Assembly: GCF_001420695.1 (NCBI RefSeq)
Contig: NZ_LJJB01000015.1
Coordinates: forward strand, 62,001 to 126,000
Direction of reading: 5' to 3'
Length of the DNA stretch: 64,000 bases
Source: Brevibacillus choshinensis
GTDB taxonomy: Bacteria > Bacillota > Bacilli > Brevibacillales > Brevibacillaceae
The notes beneath the pieces were generated by a model. It had not been told where the DNA came from. It made no database searches and worked only from the letters and a program-made list of their open reading frames with translations. Made by a program: the position numbers and the translations under genes. Positions 1 to 8,213 of this stretch are shown here, in pieces; position 1 is the first letter of the stretch, and each line of letters opens with the position of its first letter.

Positions 1-364
1 TGCCGTTCACCCCGTATGTAAATGTGCCGAGTTCCCAATCCGTATCGTCAAATCCACTAACAGAAAAGGCGATGTCTGTCGGTCCCGAATAGCTGTAGAA
101 CTCAAAAGACTGCCGTTCTGTCTCATATCCATACGATTGGAACTTCTTCTCAATATATTTGACAGCATTGCGCTCAGAAGATGTGCCGGCCACTCTCGGT
201 TCTGCCGACAGATCCTCAATCGTTTGATAAATGTTGTTCACCTTGATTCTTTTTACAATCTTGTTGTCAAACGCACTGTCTGATGGATGGGGTTCAGCGT
301 AAGCAGTCATTCCGAACGTCAAGCATGCCATTAGACAAAAAGGAATTACTGATTTTTTTATCAT
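1..364 (-). CDS. Secreted M28-family aminopeptidase, N-terminal part
   Basis: A reading frame opens at an ATG (364-362) six bases after a strong AGGAGG and stays open to the left edge, so only about 121 residues are visible. Residues 1-23 form a signal peptide (MIKKS start, hydrophobic core, AYA before Glu24). The following segment, with RVAGTSSERNA around residue 55, resembles the start of YwaD/aminopeptidase Y type M28 peptidases. In those enzymes a PA domain and a di-zinc catalytic domain follow; both would lie outside the window. The likely role is extracellular release of amino acids from peptides, which would fit the nearby peptide-binding proteins. The family call rests on the N-terminus only. 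Confidence 0.7.
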   Translation of the reverse strand, partial: MIKKSVIPFCLMACLTFGMTAYAEPHPSDSAFDNKIVKRIKVNNIYQTIEDLSAEPRVAGTSSERNAVKYIEKKFQSYGYETERQSFEFYSYSGPTDIAFSVSGFDDTDWELGTFTYGVNG

Positions 365-482
365 GCTTGTCCTCCTGGTAAAAAGAATTTTCCTATTCGT
401 ATATTATTATGTGCGAATGCCATTTTTTTGTATAGACGTAATTGTCTGATATTTTCGTACAACGAATGACAGAATTCGTATC

Positions 483-516
483 AAAAAAAAGAGGCGTTTC
501 CAAATGAACGCCCCTC
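483..516 (-). terminator. Rho-independent terminator
   Basis: On the minus strand GGCGTT pairs with AACGCC across an 8-base loop and is followed by a run of eight T. It lies just after the stop of the small gene at 522. Confidence 0.8.
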
Positions 517-521
517 CTTTC

Positions 522-1007
522 TTACCTGAATAAGCCCCGTCTCTCTCTTTTGCTGGCCGTTTCCGCCTGCTTATTCGTGAGCATACTCAATCCACCATTC
601 GCCACAAACTGCTGGATTATCGACATCACGGCAGGATTGGAGAGGACCTTGATGGATTCCGCTACTTTGGGGTTCTTTAATTGAGGGATCGCGCCACTCA
701 AGTGCGGCAATAGAGGAAGCAGATCTTCCAAAGCAAACGCTGGCTTCGCTTTTTCTACCTCTCTTGGAGCTGAAAACGGACTGCGTGCCCCAAATAAAAA
801 GCTCCCACGCCTCTTTCCACCACTTGGTCTTGTATTCATACGCCCGAGCGTATTCTTCATTTCCAGCAGGTCCTGACGCACATGATTCATCTCGCGCAGC
901 ACTTGTTCATTTGTGACGGTGTGGTCACGAGCGAGCTTATTCATCGTCTCAATCACTTGGTTATGGGAAACGGCCAGCTTGTGCCTTTTTTTCGTCTTGA
1001 CTGTGAT
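522..1007 (-). CDS. Small protein of unknown function, possible ATC start
   Basis: I do not recognise this protein. From the ATC at 1007-1005 it has 161 residues: a Lys/Arg-rich start (TVKTKKRHKL), a short helical heptad-like region (MNKLARDHTVTNEQVL), a basic linker (GGKRRGS), then a hydrophobic region with LLPLLPHL and a tail ending RRGLFR. No ATG, GTG or TTG lies between the preceding stop and a GTG at 956, and that GTG has no ribosome binding site. In contrast GGAGG (1019-1015) sits exactly 7 bases before the ATC. If non-standard starts are excluded, the gene runs 522-956 (144 residues). The 85-residue gene at 1040 lies just upstream on the same strand, so the two probably form an operon. 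Confidence 0.6.
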   Translation of the reverse strand: MTVKTKKRHKLAVSHNQVIETMNKLARDHTVTNEQVLREMNHVRQDLLEMKNTLGRMNTRPSGGKRRGSFLFGARSPFSAPREVEKAKPAFALEDLLPLLPHLSGAIPQLKNPKVAESIKVLSNPAVMSIIQQFVANGGLSMLTNKQAETASKRERRGLFR

Positions 1008-1039
1008 AGTCCCACCTCCCTCCTCATTTTTTCAAGCAG

Positions 1040-1297
1040 CTATTTAAATCGTTTTTTAATATTGTTCAGGTCGTTTGCATCAAAGCCTTTCTTGGACAGC
1101 TTGTTCATTAGGCTACCTACATTTTCAGTCCGCATCATGGTACGGAACTGGGCGACATAGGCGTTTAATTCTTGTTCAGTAAATTTTTTGCCTGTCTTTT
1201 TCCCCAAGTCACGAATCACTTCTTTTATACCCGCATCCGTCTTGAGCTTATCCTTTGGAATCGACTTCACAATGCTGAGCAATTTCCCGATGTCCAT
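1040..1297 (-). CDS. Small helical protein, possibly sporulation-related (SpoVIF-like)
   Basis: This is an 85-residue, lysine-rich, predicted all-helical soluble protein with no signal peptide, membrane segment or cysteine. Its ATG follows a GGGGGG box by 7 bases. The segment with VIRDLGKKTGKKFTEQEL faintly resembles the small SpoVIF (YjcC) spore proteins of Bacillus, but I am not confident in that link. It is the first gene of a two-gene minus-strand unit with the protein ending at 522, and the ribosome binding site of that second gene lies directly after this stop. Treat the function as unknown. Confidence 0.55.
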   Translation of the reverse strand: MDIGKLLSIVKSIPKDKLKTDAGIKEVIRDLGKKTGKKFTEQELNAYVAQFRTMMRTENVGSLMNKLSKKGFDANDLNNIKKRFK

Positions 1298-1383
1298 AGC
1301 GAATCCCCCCGAGTGACAGTTTGTTCCTTTTCACTCTATGTCAGGAGTCACTGGATGGTTTGGTCATTTGTCCATAAGTGAGC

Positions 1384-1416
1384 AAAAAAAGAAGAGAGGC
1401 ACACTAGGTGCCTCTC
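1384..1416 (-). terminator. Terminator of the first oppA paralogue
   Basis: A 9-bp stem (GAGAGGCAC/GTGCCTCTC, 5-base loop) is followed on the minus strand by seven T. It lies 24 bases beyond the oppA stop. Confidence 0.85.
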
Positions 1417-1439
1417 TTTCCTTCATCACATTCCTGTGA

Positions 1440-3089
1440 TTATTGAGCAATATCAGCGTTTTTGTAGTCAACAGCGCCGAGGCCGTCGATCACAATACCG
1501 GAAACTTTGTCATTTTGTACCCAAGAGTCGGTGTAGAAGTAGATAGGCATGATAGGCATTTCATCCATCAGGATTTGCTCAGCCTGTGCCAGGATTGCTT
1601 TACGTTTCTCTGGATCTTTTTCCAGAGCGGATTGGTTCAGGAGCTCTTTGTACTTCGGATTTTCCCAGTTGGTGTCGTTGTTGCCACCTTTTTTGTCTTT
1701 GTACAACTCCAGGAAGTTGATTGGATCGTTGAAGTCACCCAACCATCCCATGCGTCCGATTTGGAAGTTGCCTTGGTGCAGGTCCTCCAGGTACACTTTC
1801 CACTCTTTGTTTTCGATCTTCACGTCTACGCCGAGTTGTTTTTTCCATTGGTCTTGGATCGCTTCTGCGATCTTTTTGTGACCTTCGGAAGTGTTGTAAG
1901 ACAAAGTAACGGTAGGCATCTTGGTGAGGCCTTCTTCTTTCATACCCTCTTCCAAAAGCTTCTTCGCTGTCTCCAGATCTTTATCTTTGAAGTAACCGTC
2001 TTTGTTCAGAGCCATAGATGGCGGAACAGCACCCGTTGCTGGAATCTGACCTGTTTGCAGAACGTTGTCGATCAAAGCTTGACGGTCAATTGCATACGTA
2101 AACGCTTTACGAATTTTCACGTTGTTGAACGGAGCTTTTTCTGTATTGAATTTGTACCAGTAAGTACCCGCAATCGGTTGAGTTTTCATTTTTCCGGAAT
2201 CTTTCAAAGCTGGGATCGCGTCAGTTGGAAGAGAACTAGTTGGTGATCCAGCCCAGTCGAGCTCACCGTTATCAAACATGGACAGCTCGGTGTTCTCGTC
2301 TTCTACCATGGAGAATTCGAGTTTGTCCACTTTGACAGCGTCTTTATCCCAATAGTTGTCGTTTTTCGCCAAAGTCAGCTTGTTTTTGTGCTCCCAAGCT
2401 TCCAGTTTGAAAGGACCGTTACCCACGTGAGTTTTTGCCTCAGCAGCCCATTTTTCGTTGCCTTCAACGACTTTTTGGTTAACTGGGTAGTAAGTATAGA
2501 ATGCAGTCAGCTCAGTGAAGAATGGAGTTGGGTTTTCCAGAGTGACTTCCAGTGTTTTGTCGTCAACTGCTTTTACGCCAACATCTTCAATTTTCGCTTT
2601 CCCTTTGTTGAACGCTTCACCATTCTTCACGTAGTACAGTTGGTAAGCGTAGTTGGAAGCTGTTTTTGGATCCAGAGCGCGTTTCCATGCGAATTCAAAG
2701 TCTTTCGCAGTTACTGCATCTCCGTTGCTCCATTTTGCATCACGCAATTTGAATGTGTATGTTTTGCCGTCTTCGGAAACGGTGTAGCTTTCCGCAGCAG
2801 CCTCATGTACTTTACCGTCAGCACCTGCACGAGTCAGACCTTCAAAGGTCGCACGAACGATCGTACCGGAAGTGGAATCTTCTGCAATACCCGGGTCAGC
2901 TGTTGGTGGCTCGGAGTGCAGGTTCAGTTTCAATACTTTTGGTCCAGCTGCAGGTGTTTCTGCGGCAGGAGCGCTTCCTTGGGTAGCGTTTTCTGCTGGT
3001 TTCGCTGCGTTGTTACCGCCGCCGCAACCTGCGAGTGCTGCACCAAGTACGAGGATGGAACTCATTGCTACGAAAACATTCTTTTTCAT
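1440..3089 (-). CDS. oppA: Oligopeptide ABC transporter, substrate-binding lipoprotein (paralogue 1)
   Basis: This 549-residue protein belongs to the SBP_bac_5 (OppA) family and would capture peptides at the outer face of the membrane for an Opp/App importer. The first 21 residues are a lipoprotein signal with lipobox LAGC, so Cys22 is the lipidated residue. Family signatures include SEPPTADPG near residue 60, the YTFKLRDAKWSNGD segment and the FDNGELDWAG segment. The ATG follows AAGGGGG by 9 bases. It is the last of three closely similar genes in tandem on this strand (the others start at 5096 and 6848), each with its own terminator. No permease or ATPase gene is nearby, so it must work with a transporter encoded elsewhere. 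In peptide-responsive bacilli such proteins may also sense signalling peptides; that is inference. Confidence 0.93.
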   Translation of the reverse strand: MKKNVFVAMSSILVLGAALAGCGGGNNAAKPAENATQGSAPAAETPAAGPKVLKLNLHSEPPTADPGIAEDSTSGTIVRATFEGLTRAGADGKVHEAAAESYTVSEDGKTYTFKLRDAKWSNGDAVTAKDFEFAWKRALDPKTASNYAYQLYYVKNGEAFNKGKAKIEDVGVKAVDDKTLEVTLENPTPFFTELTAFYTYYPVNQKVVEGNEKWAAEAKTHVGNGPFKLEAWEHKNKLTLAKNDNYWDKDAVKVDKLEFSMVEDENTELSMFDNGELDWAGSPTSSLPTDAIPALKDSGKMKTQPIAGTYWYKFNTEKAPFNNVKIRKAFTYAIDRQALIDNVLQTGQIPATGAVPPSMALNKDGYFKDKDLETAKKLLEEGMKEEGLTKMPTVTLSYNTSEGHKKIAEAIQDQWKKQLGVDVKIENKEWKVYLEDLHQGNFQIGRMGWLGDFNDPINFLELYKDKKGGNNDTNWENPKYKELLNQSALEKDPEKRKAILAQAEQILMDEMPIMPIYFYTDSWVQNDKVSGIVIDGLGAVDYKNADIAQ

Positions 3090-3096
3090 GCCATTT

Positions 3097-3452
3097 ATCC
3101 CCCTTTTCTAAATCTTTTATCAATATACATCCTTTTATATTATTTTTAAACATGTTTTAGATTGATTTAATAAATTTTTATTTATTTATAAAGATAGTTA
3201 ACCAAATATAAAAATTTATTTATCGATAAAATAATACGGAAAAAGATTCCTACTTGCCAGAAACCGCTAAAAACGTTGATATCATGCGATTCTCAATGCA
3301 TACAAATAAACTCGCGGACATGAAAAATGCTCTTCTAAAATTACCTAACAAACTATTATTGCGTGAAAGATATACTATTTATAATTTAATGAATTTTCAC
3401 TTATTATTTATCGTTCTACTTTTTTACATAGATAACCGAATAAATGACAAAC
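3097..3452. other. AT-rich intergenic region between oppA paralogues
   Basis: This 356-bp stretch is far more AT-rich than its surroundings and must hold the promoter of the oppA gene starting at 3089, together with its GGGGG ribosome binding site. No sigma-A pair stands out clearly. A 77-codon plus-strand frame here has no ribosome binding site and looks like chance. Confidence 0.5.
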
Positions 3453-3478
3453 AAAAAGAAGGGCTTACATCGCCCTTC
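3453..3478 (-). terminator. Terminator of the second oppA paralogue
   Basis: GAAGGGC pairs with GCCCTTC (7-bp stem, 7-base loop) and is followed by TTTTTG on the minus strand. The upstream arm overlaps the TGA stop codon of the gene. Confidence 0.75.
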
Positions 3479-5096
3479 ATTCTGTAAAGTCGGCCCATTT
3501 GTAGTCGACGTAACCGAGACCGTCAATGACGACTCCTTTTACCTTTTCATCCTGAACCCACGCATAGGTATAGAAGTAGAGCGGCATGAGCGGCATCTCA
3601 TCCATGAGAATTTGTTCGGCTTCTGTCAAAATAGCTTTGCGCTTCACTGGATCCTTTTCGGTATTCGATTGATCCAGTAGTGCTTTGTACTTCGGATTTT
3701 CCCAATTGGTATCGTTGTTGCCACCGTCTTTGTCCTTATACAGTTCCAGGTAGTTGATCGGGTCGTTGTAGTCTGCTAGCCAGCCCATACGCCCTATTTG
3801 ATAATTTCCTTCGTGCAAGTCGTCGAGGTATACCTTCCATTCTTTCGATACCAGCTGTACATCTACCCCGAGATTTTTCTTCCATTGGCGTTGGATGTCT
3901 TCCGCAATCTTTTTATGCCCCTCGGACAGATTGAAAGAGAGTGTAATCGGCGGCAGCTTGGTGATCCCTAGCTCTTTCATCCCTTCAGCCAACAGTTTCT
4001 TCGCCGTCGCCACATCATTGTCTGTAAAGTAGCCGCCTTTCTTAAGCGACATCGTTGCCGGAACCACAGCTGTAGCTGGAAGCTGCCCTGTTTGCAGGAC
4101 GTCATCAATCAAGCTTTGGCGATTGACAGCGTAAGCAAATGCTTTGCGAATTTTTGCGTTATTGAATGGAGCCTGCTCCGTGTTGAACTTGTACCAGTAC
4201 GTACCCGCAAACGCTTGTGTCTTGAGATCTCCGGCCGTTCGGATAGCGGGAATTTCTTCAGATGGGAGGTAGCTAAGCGGTGCACCCGCCCAATCAATCT
4301 CGCCATTTTCAAACATCATGAACTCCGTATACTCATCCTCGACCATGGAGAAATGAATCTTGTCCAACTTCACGGAGTCCTTGTCCCAATAGGTAGGGTT
4401 TTTTGCCAATACGAGCTCCTCTTTGTGGTTCCAGCTCTCCAGTTTGAATGGTCCATTGCCGACATGGGTACTGACCTCATACGCCCACTTCTCGTTTGTC
4501 TCCACGACTCTCTTGTTTACAGGATAGTACGACGGGAAGGCGGTCAGCTGCAAGAAATAAGGAGTTGGCGCTTCAAGGGTCACCTGAAGTGTTTTGTCGT
4601 CCAAGGCTTTGACCCCCACATCGTCTACTTTCGCTTCACCCCTATTCACTTTTTCCGCATTCTTGATGGCATAGAGCTGGTAGGAATAATTGGATGCCGT
4701 CAACGGATCGAGCACCCGTTTCCATGCGTATTCAAAATCGGTAGCGGTGACCCGATCGCCGTTGCTCCATTTGGCTTCACGCAGGTGGAACGTATACGTC
4801 TTCAAGTCATCCGAAATGTCTATTTTCTCTGCTGCTGAGGGATATATCTGGCCATCCGCTCCCGCGCGAGTCAACCCGTCAAAGGTCGCTCTGATAATCG
4901 CGAATGAAATGTTATCCTCGCCCAATCCCGGGTCCAGCGTAGGTGGTTCGGAATGCAAGTTCAGATGCAGCTCCTGTTTCGCAGACTGCCCCGCATTCTT
5001 TTGATGGGCATCCGCTGCAGTAACCGTGCCGGCTGATACTGTCACAATACTCGCACATAGCAGCCCGTTCATGGCCACGCTCATAAATCGCTTCAC
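3477..5096 (-). CDS. Oligopeptide-binding protein (paralogue 2), no lipobox
   Basis: This OppA-family protein has 539 residues when started at the GTG at 5096-5094, which follows GGAGGGGGAG by 7 bases. A frame start at 5168 would read through the terminator of the neighbouring gene and is rejected. The mature part is very close to the neighbouring paralogues (SEPPTLDPG, LREAKWSNGD, FENGEIDWAG). The signal region differs: the only early cysteine (Cys14, in GLLCAS) is not in a lipobox, and a signal peptidase I site (ADA at 28-30) is more likely. It would then be released or held non-covalently rather than lipid-anchored. Use by a shared permease or as a secreted peptide scavenger are both possible. 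Confidence 0.85.
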   Translation of the reverse strand: MKRFMSVAMNGLLCASIVTVSAGTVTAADAHQKNAGQSAKQELHLNLHSEPPTLDPGLGEDNISFAIIRATFDGLTRAGADGQIYPSAAEKIDISDDLKTYTFHLREAKWSNGDRVTATDFEYAWKRVLDPLTASNYSYQLYAIKNAEKVNRGEAKVDDVGVKALDDKTLQVTLEAPTPYFLQLTAFPSYYPVNKRVVETNEKWAYEVSTHVGNGPFKLESWNHKEELVLAKNPTYWDKDSVKLDKIHFSMVEDEYTEFMMFENGEIDWAGAPLSYLPSEEIPAIRTAGDLKTQAFAGTYWYKFNTEQAPFNNAKIRKAFAYAVNRQSLIDDVLQTGQLPATAVVPATMSLKKGGYFTDNDVATAKKLLAEGMKELGITKLPPITLSFNLSEGHKKIAEDIQRQWKKNLGVDVQLVSKEWKVYLDDLHEGNYQIGRMGWLADYNDPINYLELYKDKDGGNNDTNWENPKYKALLDQSNTEKDPVKRKAILTEAEQILMDEMPLMPLYFYTYAWVQDEKVKGVVIDGLGYVDYKWADFTE

Positions 5097-5166
5097 TATG
5101 AAACTCCCCCTCCATTTACTAATCTTTTCCATATTACTTATTTTTCCAAATACTTTCAATGAAAAC

Positions 5167-5196
5167 AAAAAAGAGAAGGGCCTCTCAGCCCTTCTC
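5167..5196 (-). terminator. Terminator of the third oppA paralogue
   Basis: A perfect 9-bp stem (GAGAAGGGC/GCCCTTCTC, 6-base loop) is followed by TTTTTTG on the minus strand. Confidence 0.88.
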
Positions 5197-5219
5197 CCGA
5201 TGACACTATGCGCTTATTC

Positions 5220-6848
5220 TTATTGAATGTCTGCCCATTTCCAGTCTACGAAGCCCAGACCGTCGAGAACAACACCTTTTACTTTGTCATTCTTCACATA
5301 GGAATGTGTATAGAAGTAGATTGGCGCTGCTGGCATTTCGTCCATGAACAATGCCTCTGCTTCTGCCAGGATTTGTTTGCGTTTCTCTGGATCTTTCTCC
5401 AGAGCGGATTTGTTCAACAGCTCTTGGTACTTAGGATTTTCCCAGTTGGTGTCGTTGTTGCCACCTTTTTTGAACTTGAACAGTTCCAGGAAGTTGATTG
5501 GATCGTTAAAGTCACCAGTCCAGCTGGAACGCGCGATTTGGAAGTTACCTTGGTGCATGTCGTCCAGGAATACTTTCCACTCTTTGTTTTCCAGCTTGAT
5601 CTCAACACCGAATGCTTTTTTCCATTGGTCTTGGATCGCTTCCGCAATTTTCTTGTGGCCTTCGGAAGTGTTGTAGGAAAGAGTCAATGGAGGCAGTTTG
5701 GTGATGCCTTCTTCTTTCATACCCTCTTCCAGCAGTTTTTTCGCTGCCTCTACATCATTGTCCTTGAAGTAAGGAGTAGATGTAACTGCCATTGTTGGCG
5801 GAACCAGACCCATTGCAGGTTGTTGGTTAGCCTGAGTTACGTTGTCAATGATGGTTTGACGGTTAATTGCATAAGCAAATGCTTTACGGATTTTAGCGTT
5901 GTTGAACGGCGCTTTTTCCGTATTGAACTTATACATGTAGGTACCCGCGATTGGGCGAGTTTCCATTTTTCCGGAATCTTTCAGAGCCGGGATCGCATCC
6001 GTAGGGAGTGCACTCATAGGAGCTCCTGCCCAGTCCAGATCACCGTTGTCGAACATGGACAGCTCGGTGTTTTCATCCTCAACCATAGAGAAGTCGATTT
6101 TGTCCAGTTTGACAGTGTCTTTATCCCAGTAGTTGTCGTTTTTCACGAGAACCACTTTGCTTTTGTGCTCCCATGTTTCCATTTTGAATGGTCCGTTCGC
6201 TACGTGAGTTTTTGCTTCGCTAGCCCATTTCGGATCCGCTTCTACTACCTTTTGATTCACTGGGAAGTACGTGTAGAAAGCAGTCAGCTCCAGGAAGAAT
6301 GGAGTTGGGTTTTTCAGCTTCACTTCCAGCGTTTTGTCGTCCAACGCTTTAACACCGACGTCATCCACTTTTGCTTTGCCTAGGTTGTACTCCTCAGCGT
6401 TTTTCAGGTAGTACAGCTGGTATGCATAGTTGGAAGCCGTTTTCGGATCGAGCGCTCGCTTCCATGCAAATTCAAAATCTTTTGCAGTGACAGGATCGCC
6501 ATTGCTCCATTTGGAATCACGCAGGTGGAAGGTGTAGGTCATGCCATCTTCGGATACATCGATTTTTTCAGCAACGGATTCGTGTGGTTTGCCATCTTCA
6601 CCGATGCGAGTCAGTCCGTCAAAAGTCGCGCGCAGCAGGGCACCGGAAGTAGAATCCTCTGCAAGTGCTGGGTCCGCTGTAGGCGGTTCACTGTGCAAGT
6701 TCATGCGCAGTACTTTTGGTCCTTTATTTTCTTCGTTAGCAGCTTGTCCGCCTTGTTCGCCAGCTTTATTATCTCCGCCGCCGCAACCAGCCAGAGCCGC
6801 ACTCAAAACGAGAATCGAGCTCATTGCTGCGAATACACTTTTTTTCAT
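5220..6848 (-). CDS. oppA: Oligopeptide ABC transporter, substrate-binding lipoprotein (paralogue 3)
   Basis: This is a 542-residue SBP_bac_5 lipoprotein with the lipobox LAGC (Cys22) after a short Lys-rich signal. Its N-terminal 22 residues are almost identical to those of the paralogue at 1440-3089, and the mature sequences align along their whole length, indicating recent tandem duplication. The Gly/Asn/Lys-rich linker after the cysteine differs between copies. The ATG is preceded by GGGGG with normal spacing. The role is peptide capture for an importer not encoded in this window. Different ligand pockets would explain why three copies persist, but that cannot be read from the sequence by eye. 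Confidence 0.93.
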   Translation of the reverse strand: MKKSVFAAMSSILVLSAALAGCGGGDNKAGEQGGQAANEENKGPKVLRMNLHSEPPTADPALAEDSTSGALLRATFDGLTRIGEDGKPHESVAEKIDVSEDGMTYTFHLRDSKWSNGDPVTAKDFEFAWKRALDPKTASNYAYQLYYLKNAEEYNLGKAKVDDVGVKALDDKTLEVKLKNPTPFFLELTAFYTYFPVNQKVVEADPKWASEAKTHVANGPFKMETWEHKSKVVLVKNDNYWDKDTVKLDKIDFSMVEDENTELSMFDNGDLDWAGAPMSALPTDAIPALKDSGKMETRPIAGTYMYKFNTEKAPFNNAKIRKAFAYAINRQTIIDNVTQANQQPAMGLVPPTMAVTSTPYFKDNDVEAAKKLLEEGMKEEGITKLPPLTLSYNTSEGHKKIAEAIQDQWKKAFGVEIKLENKEWKVFLDDMHQGNFQIARSSWTGDFNDPINFLELFKFKKGGNNDTNWENPKYQELLNKSALEKDPEKRKQILAEAEALFMDEMPAAPIYFYTHSYVKNDKVKGVVLDGLGFVDWKWADIQ

Positions 6849-7202
6849 AGTTTTTTGACCCCCTATTTGTCGTTAAAACCAGAAGAAAACCTCTATTGAG
6901 GCATGCTCAAAGGTGAGCGACCGCGTATTAGCGGATGGTTATGATTCAGTTACAAAGCTTCCATCACAATATACAGCATTTTTAGTCATATTAAAGAGAA
7001 TTTAAGTAAGTTTAATTATGTTTTATTCGTACATCAAATTATGTAAAAGGAAATAAATTTTGATTTTTAATAAGAAAGCTTCCAGTATGTGCTTTAAAAA
7101 AAGTATCCCTCGAACCAAAAAAACTATGCAAACCGTGTTCCTTCCACTACACTTACAGTAATCAAACTGGAAAGTAATGGTTGCCAGGAAGGGAGTGGCA
7201 GC
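6849..7202. other. Divergent intergenic region (oppA / TIR gene)
   Basis: The 354 bp contain the leader of the oppA gene read leftward and the upstream region of the TIR-like gene read rightward. The TIR gene has a good AAGGGAG box 7 bases before its ATG. At 6915-6935 lies one copy of a short repeat with the mini-hairpin CCGC-GTATTA-GCGG, also found at 22095. I see no convincing sigma-A promoter for the TIR gene. Confidence 0.45.
6915..6935 (+). repeat. Dispersed short repeat with mini-hairpin, copy 1
   Basis: GACCGCGTATTAGCGGA matches 22099-22115 except for one base. The core CCGC-N6-GCGG can fold back. The frame from the GTG at 6913 reads VSDRVLADGY and continues for 30 codons to a TAA at 7005, without a usable ribosome binding site. 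Confidence 0.45.
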
Positions 7203-8213
7203 ATGGGCCATCGGCAAAAACCGGAAATTTTCATCGGTTCCTCTGTAGAAGGTCTCCCCGTCGCCTACGAAATTCAAAACGCTCTAGAGCATGATGCCGA
7301 TTGTATCGTTTGGCCGCAAGGAATATTCGAGCCTGGCAGCGTCACGTTGCACGACCTCATCGGAATGACCAGACAAGTGGACTTCGCCATCTTTGCCTTT
7401 ACACCGGATGACCTGACTCGTTACCGGAACCAGGAAGTGAAAACTGTGCGGGACAACGTGCTGTTTGAGTTTGGATTGTTTACGGGCAAGCTGGGCATCG
7501 AACGTGTTTTTTTCATGACGCCTCGCCATGTACCCGGCATGCACCTGCCTACCGATCTGCTCGGGATTACTCCCGTGACCTATGACCACACCACAGACCC
7601 GAAGTTTTTTCCGGCTAAAATCGGTTCTGCCTGCCATCTCATTCGACGCCAACTCCAAAAATACGGTCCCATCCAGCAGGGCGTGTCAGAAAAAGAGCTC
7701 CAACGGTACATACTGACATTGGAATCACATGCTCGCTTTATGCTCTCGGCCATCGAATCGAGCGAGAGGATGCTCCCTCGCATTCACTCCGTACTGGGGG
7801 CTCTCCATAATGAATTTTGTCCCTTGGCTGATTTTCGCGTAAAGGGAACGACGCTGTTCCAACTGACTGAGGACGGAAAAGCCCTCGCGCAAATTGGTTG
7901 CTCCGGGGCAATAAAAGACCATGCAAAAACATACCTTTTGGAATACAATGGAAGTAACCCACAAGACCGGAGTTATGTAGTAGACTCGTTCTTAAGCAAC
8001 CAAAAAGTGATTTCCTACACAGGGAAAAAATACGGACATGAAAAAGAGCTGATTCTCAGCTTCACGGTCGCGAAAATTTTCGTGTTTACCATTCATCTGT
8101 TAGCAAAGGAAACAACACTCGCACTTCCTGAAATTGCCGAAGAACTGATTCGAATTAATGAAGATCTCTTCTATTACTTCGAAACCATTCTGGAAAGGGG
8201 AACGTTACCATGA
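7203..8213 (+). CDS. TIR-like (CAP12/Pycsar-type) nucleotide-binding protein with GAF-like C-terminal domain
   Basis: This is a 336-residue cytoplasmic protein. Residues 7-110 match the TIR-like domain of PF10137, the domain of CBASS Cap12 and Pycsar TIR effectors. Visible signatures are EIFIGSSVEGL (8-18), IVWPQGIFEPG (35-45) and RDNVLFEFGLFTGKLG (83-98), where Glu89 occupies the catalytic NADase position. Residues 165-330 look like a GAF-type sensor fold (a helical lead-in, then LFQLTEDGKALAQIG and VVDSFLSNQKVIS). The effector would cleave NAD+ when the C-terminal domain senses a signal; this is inferred from the family. Its stop overlaps the start of the next gene (ATGA). No nucleotide cyclase, STING, SIR2-SLOG or phage-defence gene is nearby, so it is not an ordinary CBASS, Pycsar or Thoeris locus. 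Confidence 0.8.
   Translation: MGHRQKPEIFIGSSVEGLPVAYEIQNALEHDADCIVWPQGIFEPGSVTLHDLIGMTRQVDFAIFAFTPDDLTRYRNQEVKTVRDNVLFEFGLFTGKLGIERVFFMTPRHVPGMHLPTDLLGITPVTYDHTTDPKFFPAKIGSACHLIRRQLQKYGPIQQGVSEKELQRYILTLESHARFMLSAIESSERMLPRIHSVLGALHNEFCPLADFRVKGTTLFQLTEDGKALAQIGCSGAIKDHAKTYLLEYNGSNPQDRSYVVDSFLSNQKVISYTGKKYGHEKELILSFTVAKIFVFTIHLLAKETTLALPEIAEELIRINEDLFYYFETILERGTLP

Noticed and set aside
3254-3487. A 77-codon plus-strand frame in the AT-rich gap between two oppA genes
   Set aside because: No ribosome binding site, composition typical of AT-rich noncoding DNA, and the end overlaps the oppA terminator on the other strand.
5097-5168. A longer start for oppA paralogue 2
   Set aside because: The extension would run through the terminator of the neighbouring gene and lacks a ribosome binding site; the GTG at 5096 has an ideal one.
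5208-6383. A long plus-strand frame (391 codons) opposite oppA paralogue 3, with similar ones opposite the other copies
   Set aside because: It is the antisense frame of a clearly coding oppA gene. It recurs opposite the other copies because the genes are homologous, and it reads like low-complexity Phe/Val/Arg sequence.
7203-8213. A Thoeris, CBASS or Pycsar system around the TIR-like gene
   Set aside because: No SIR2-SLOG protein, nucleotide cyclase, STING or cNMP-binding domain is encoded within reach; neighbours are oppA genes and an AraC regulator.
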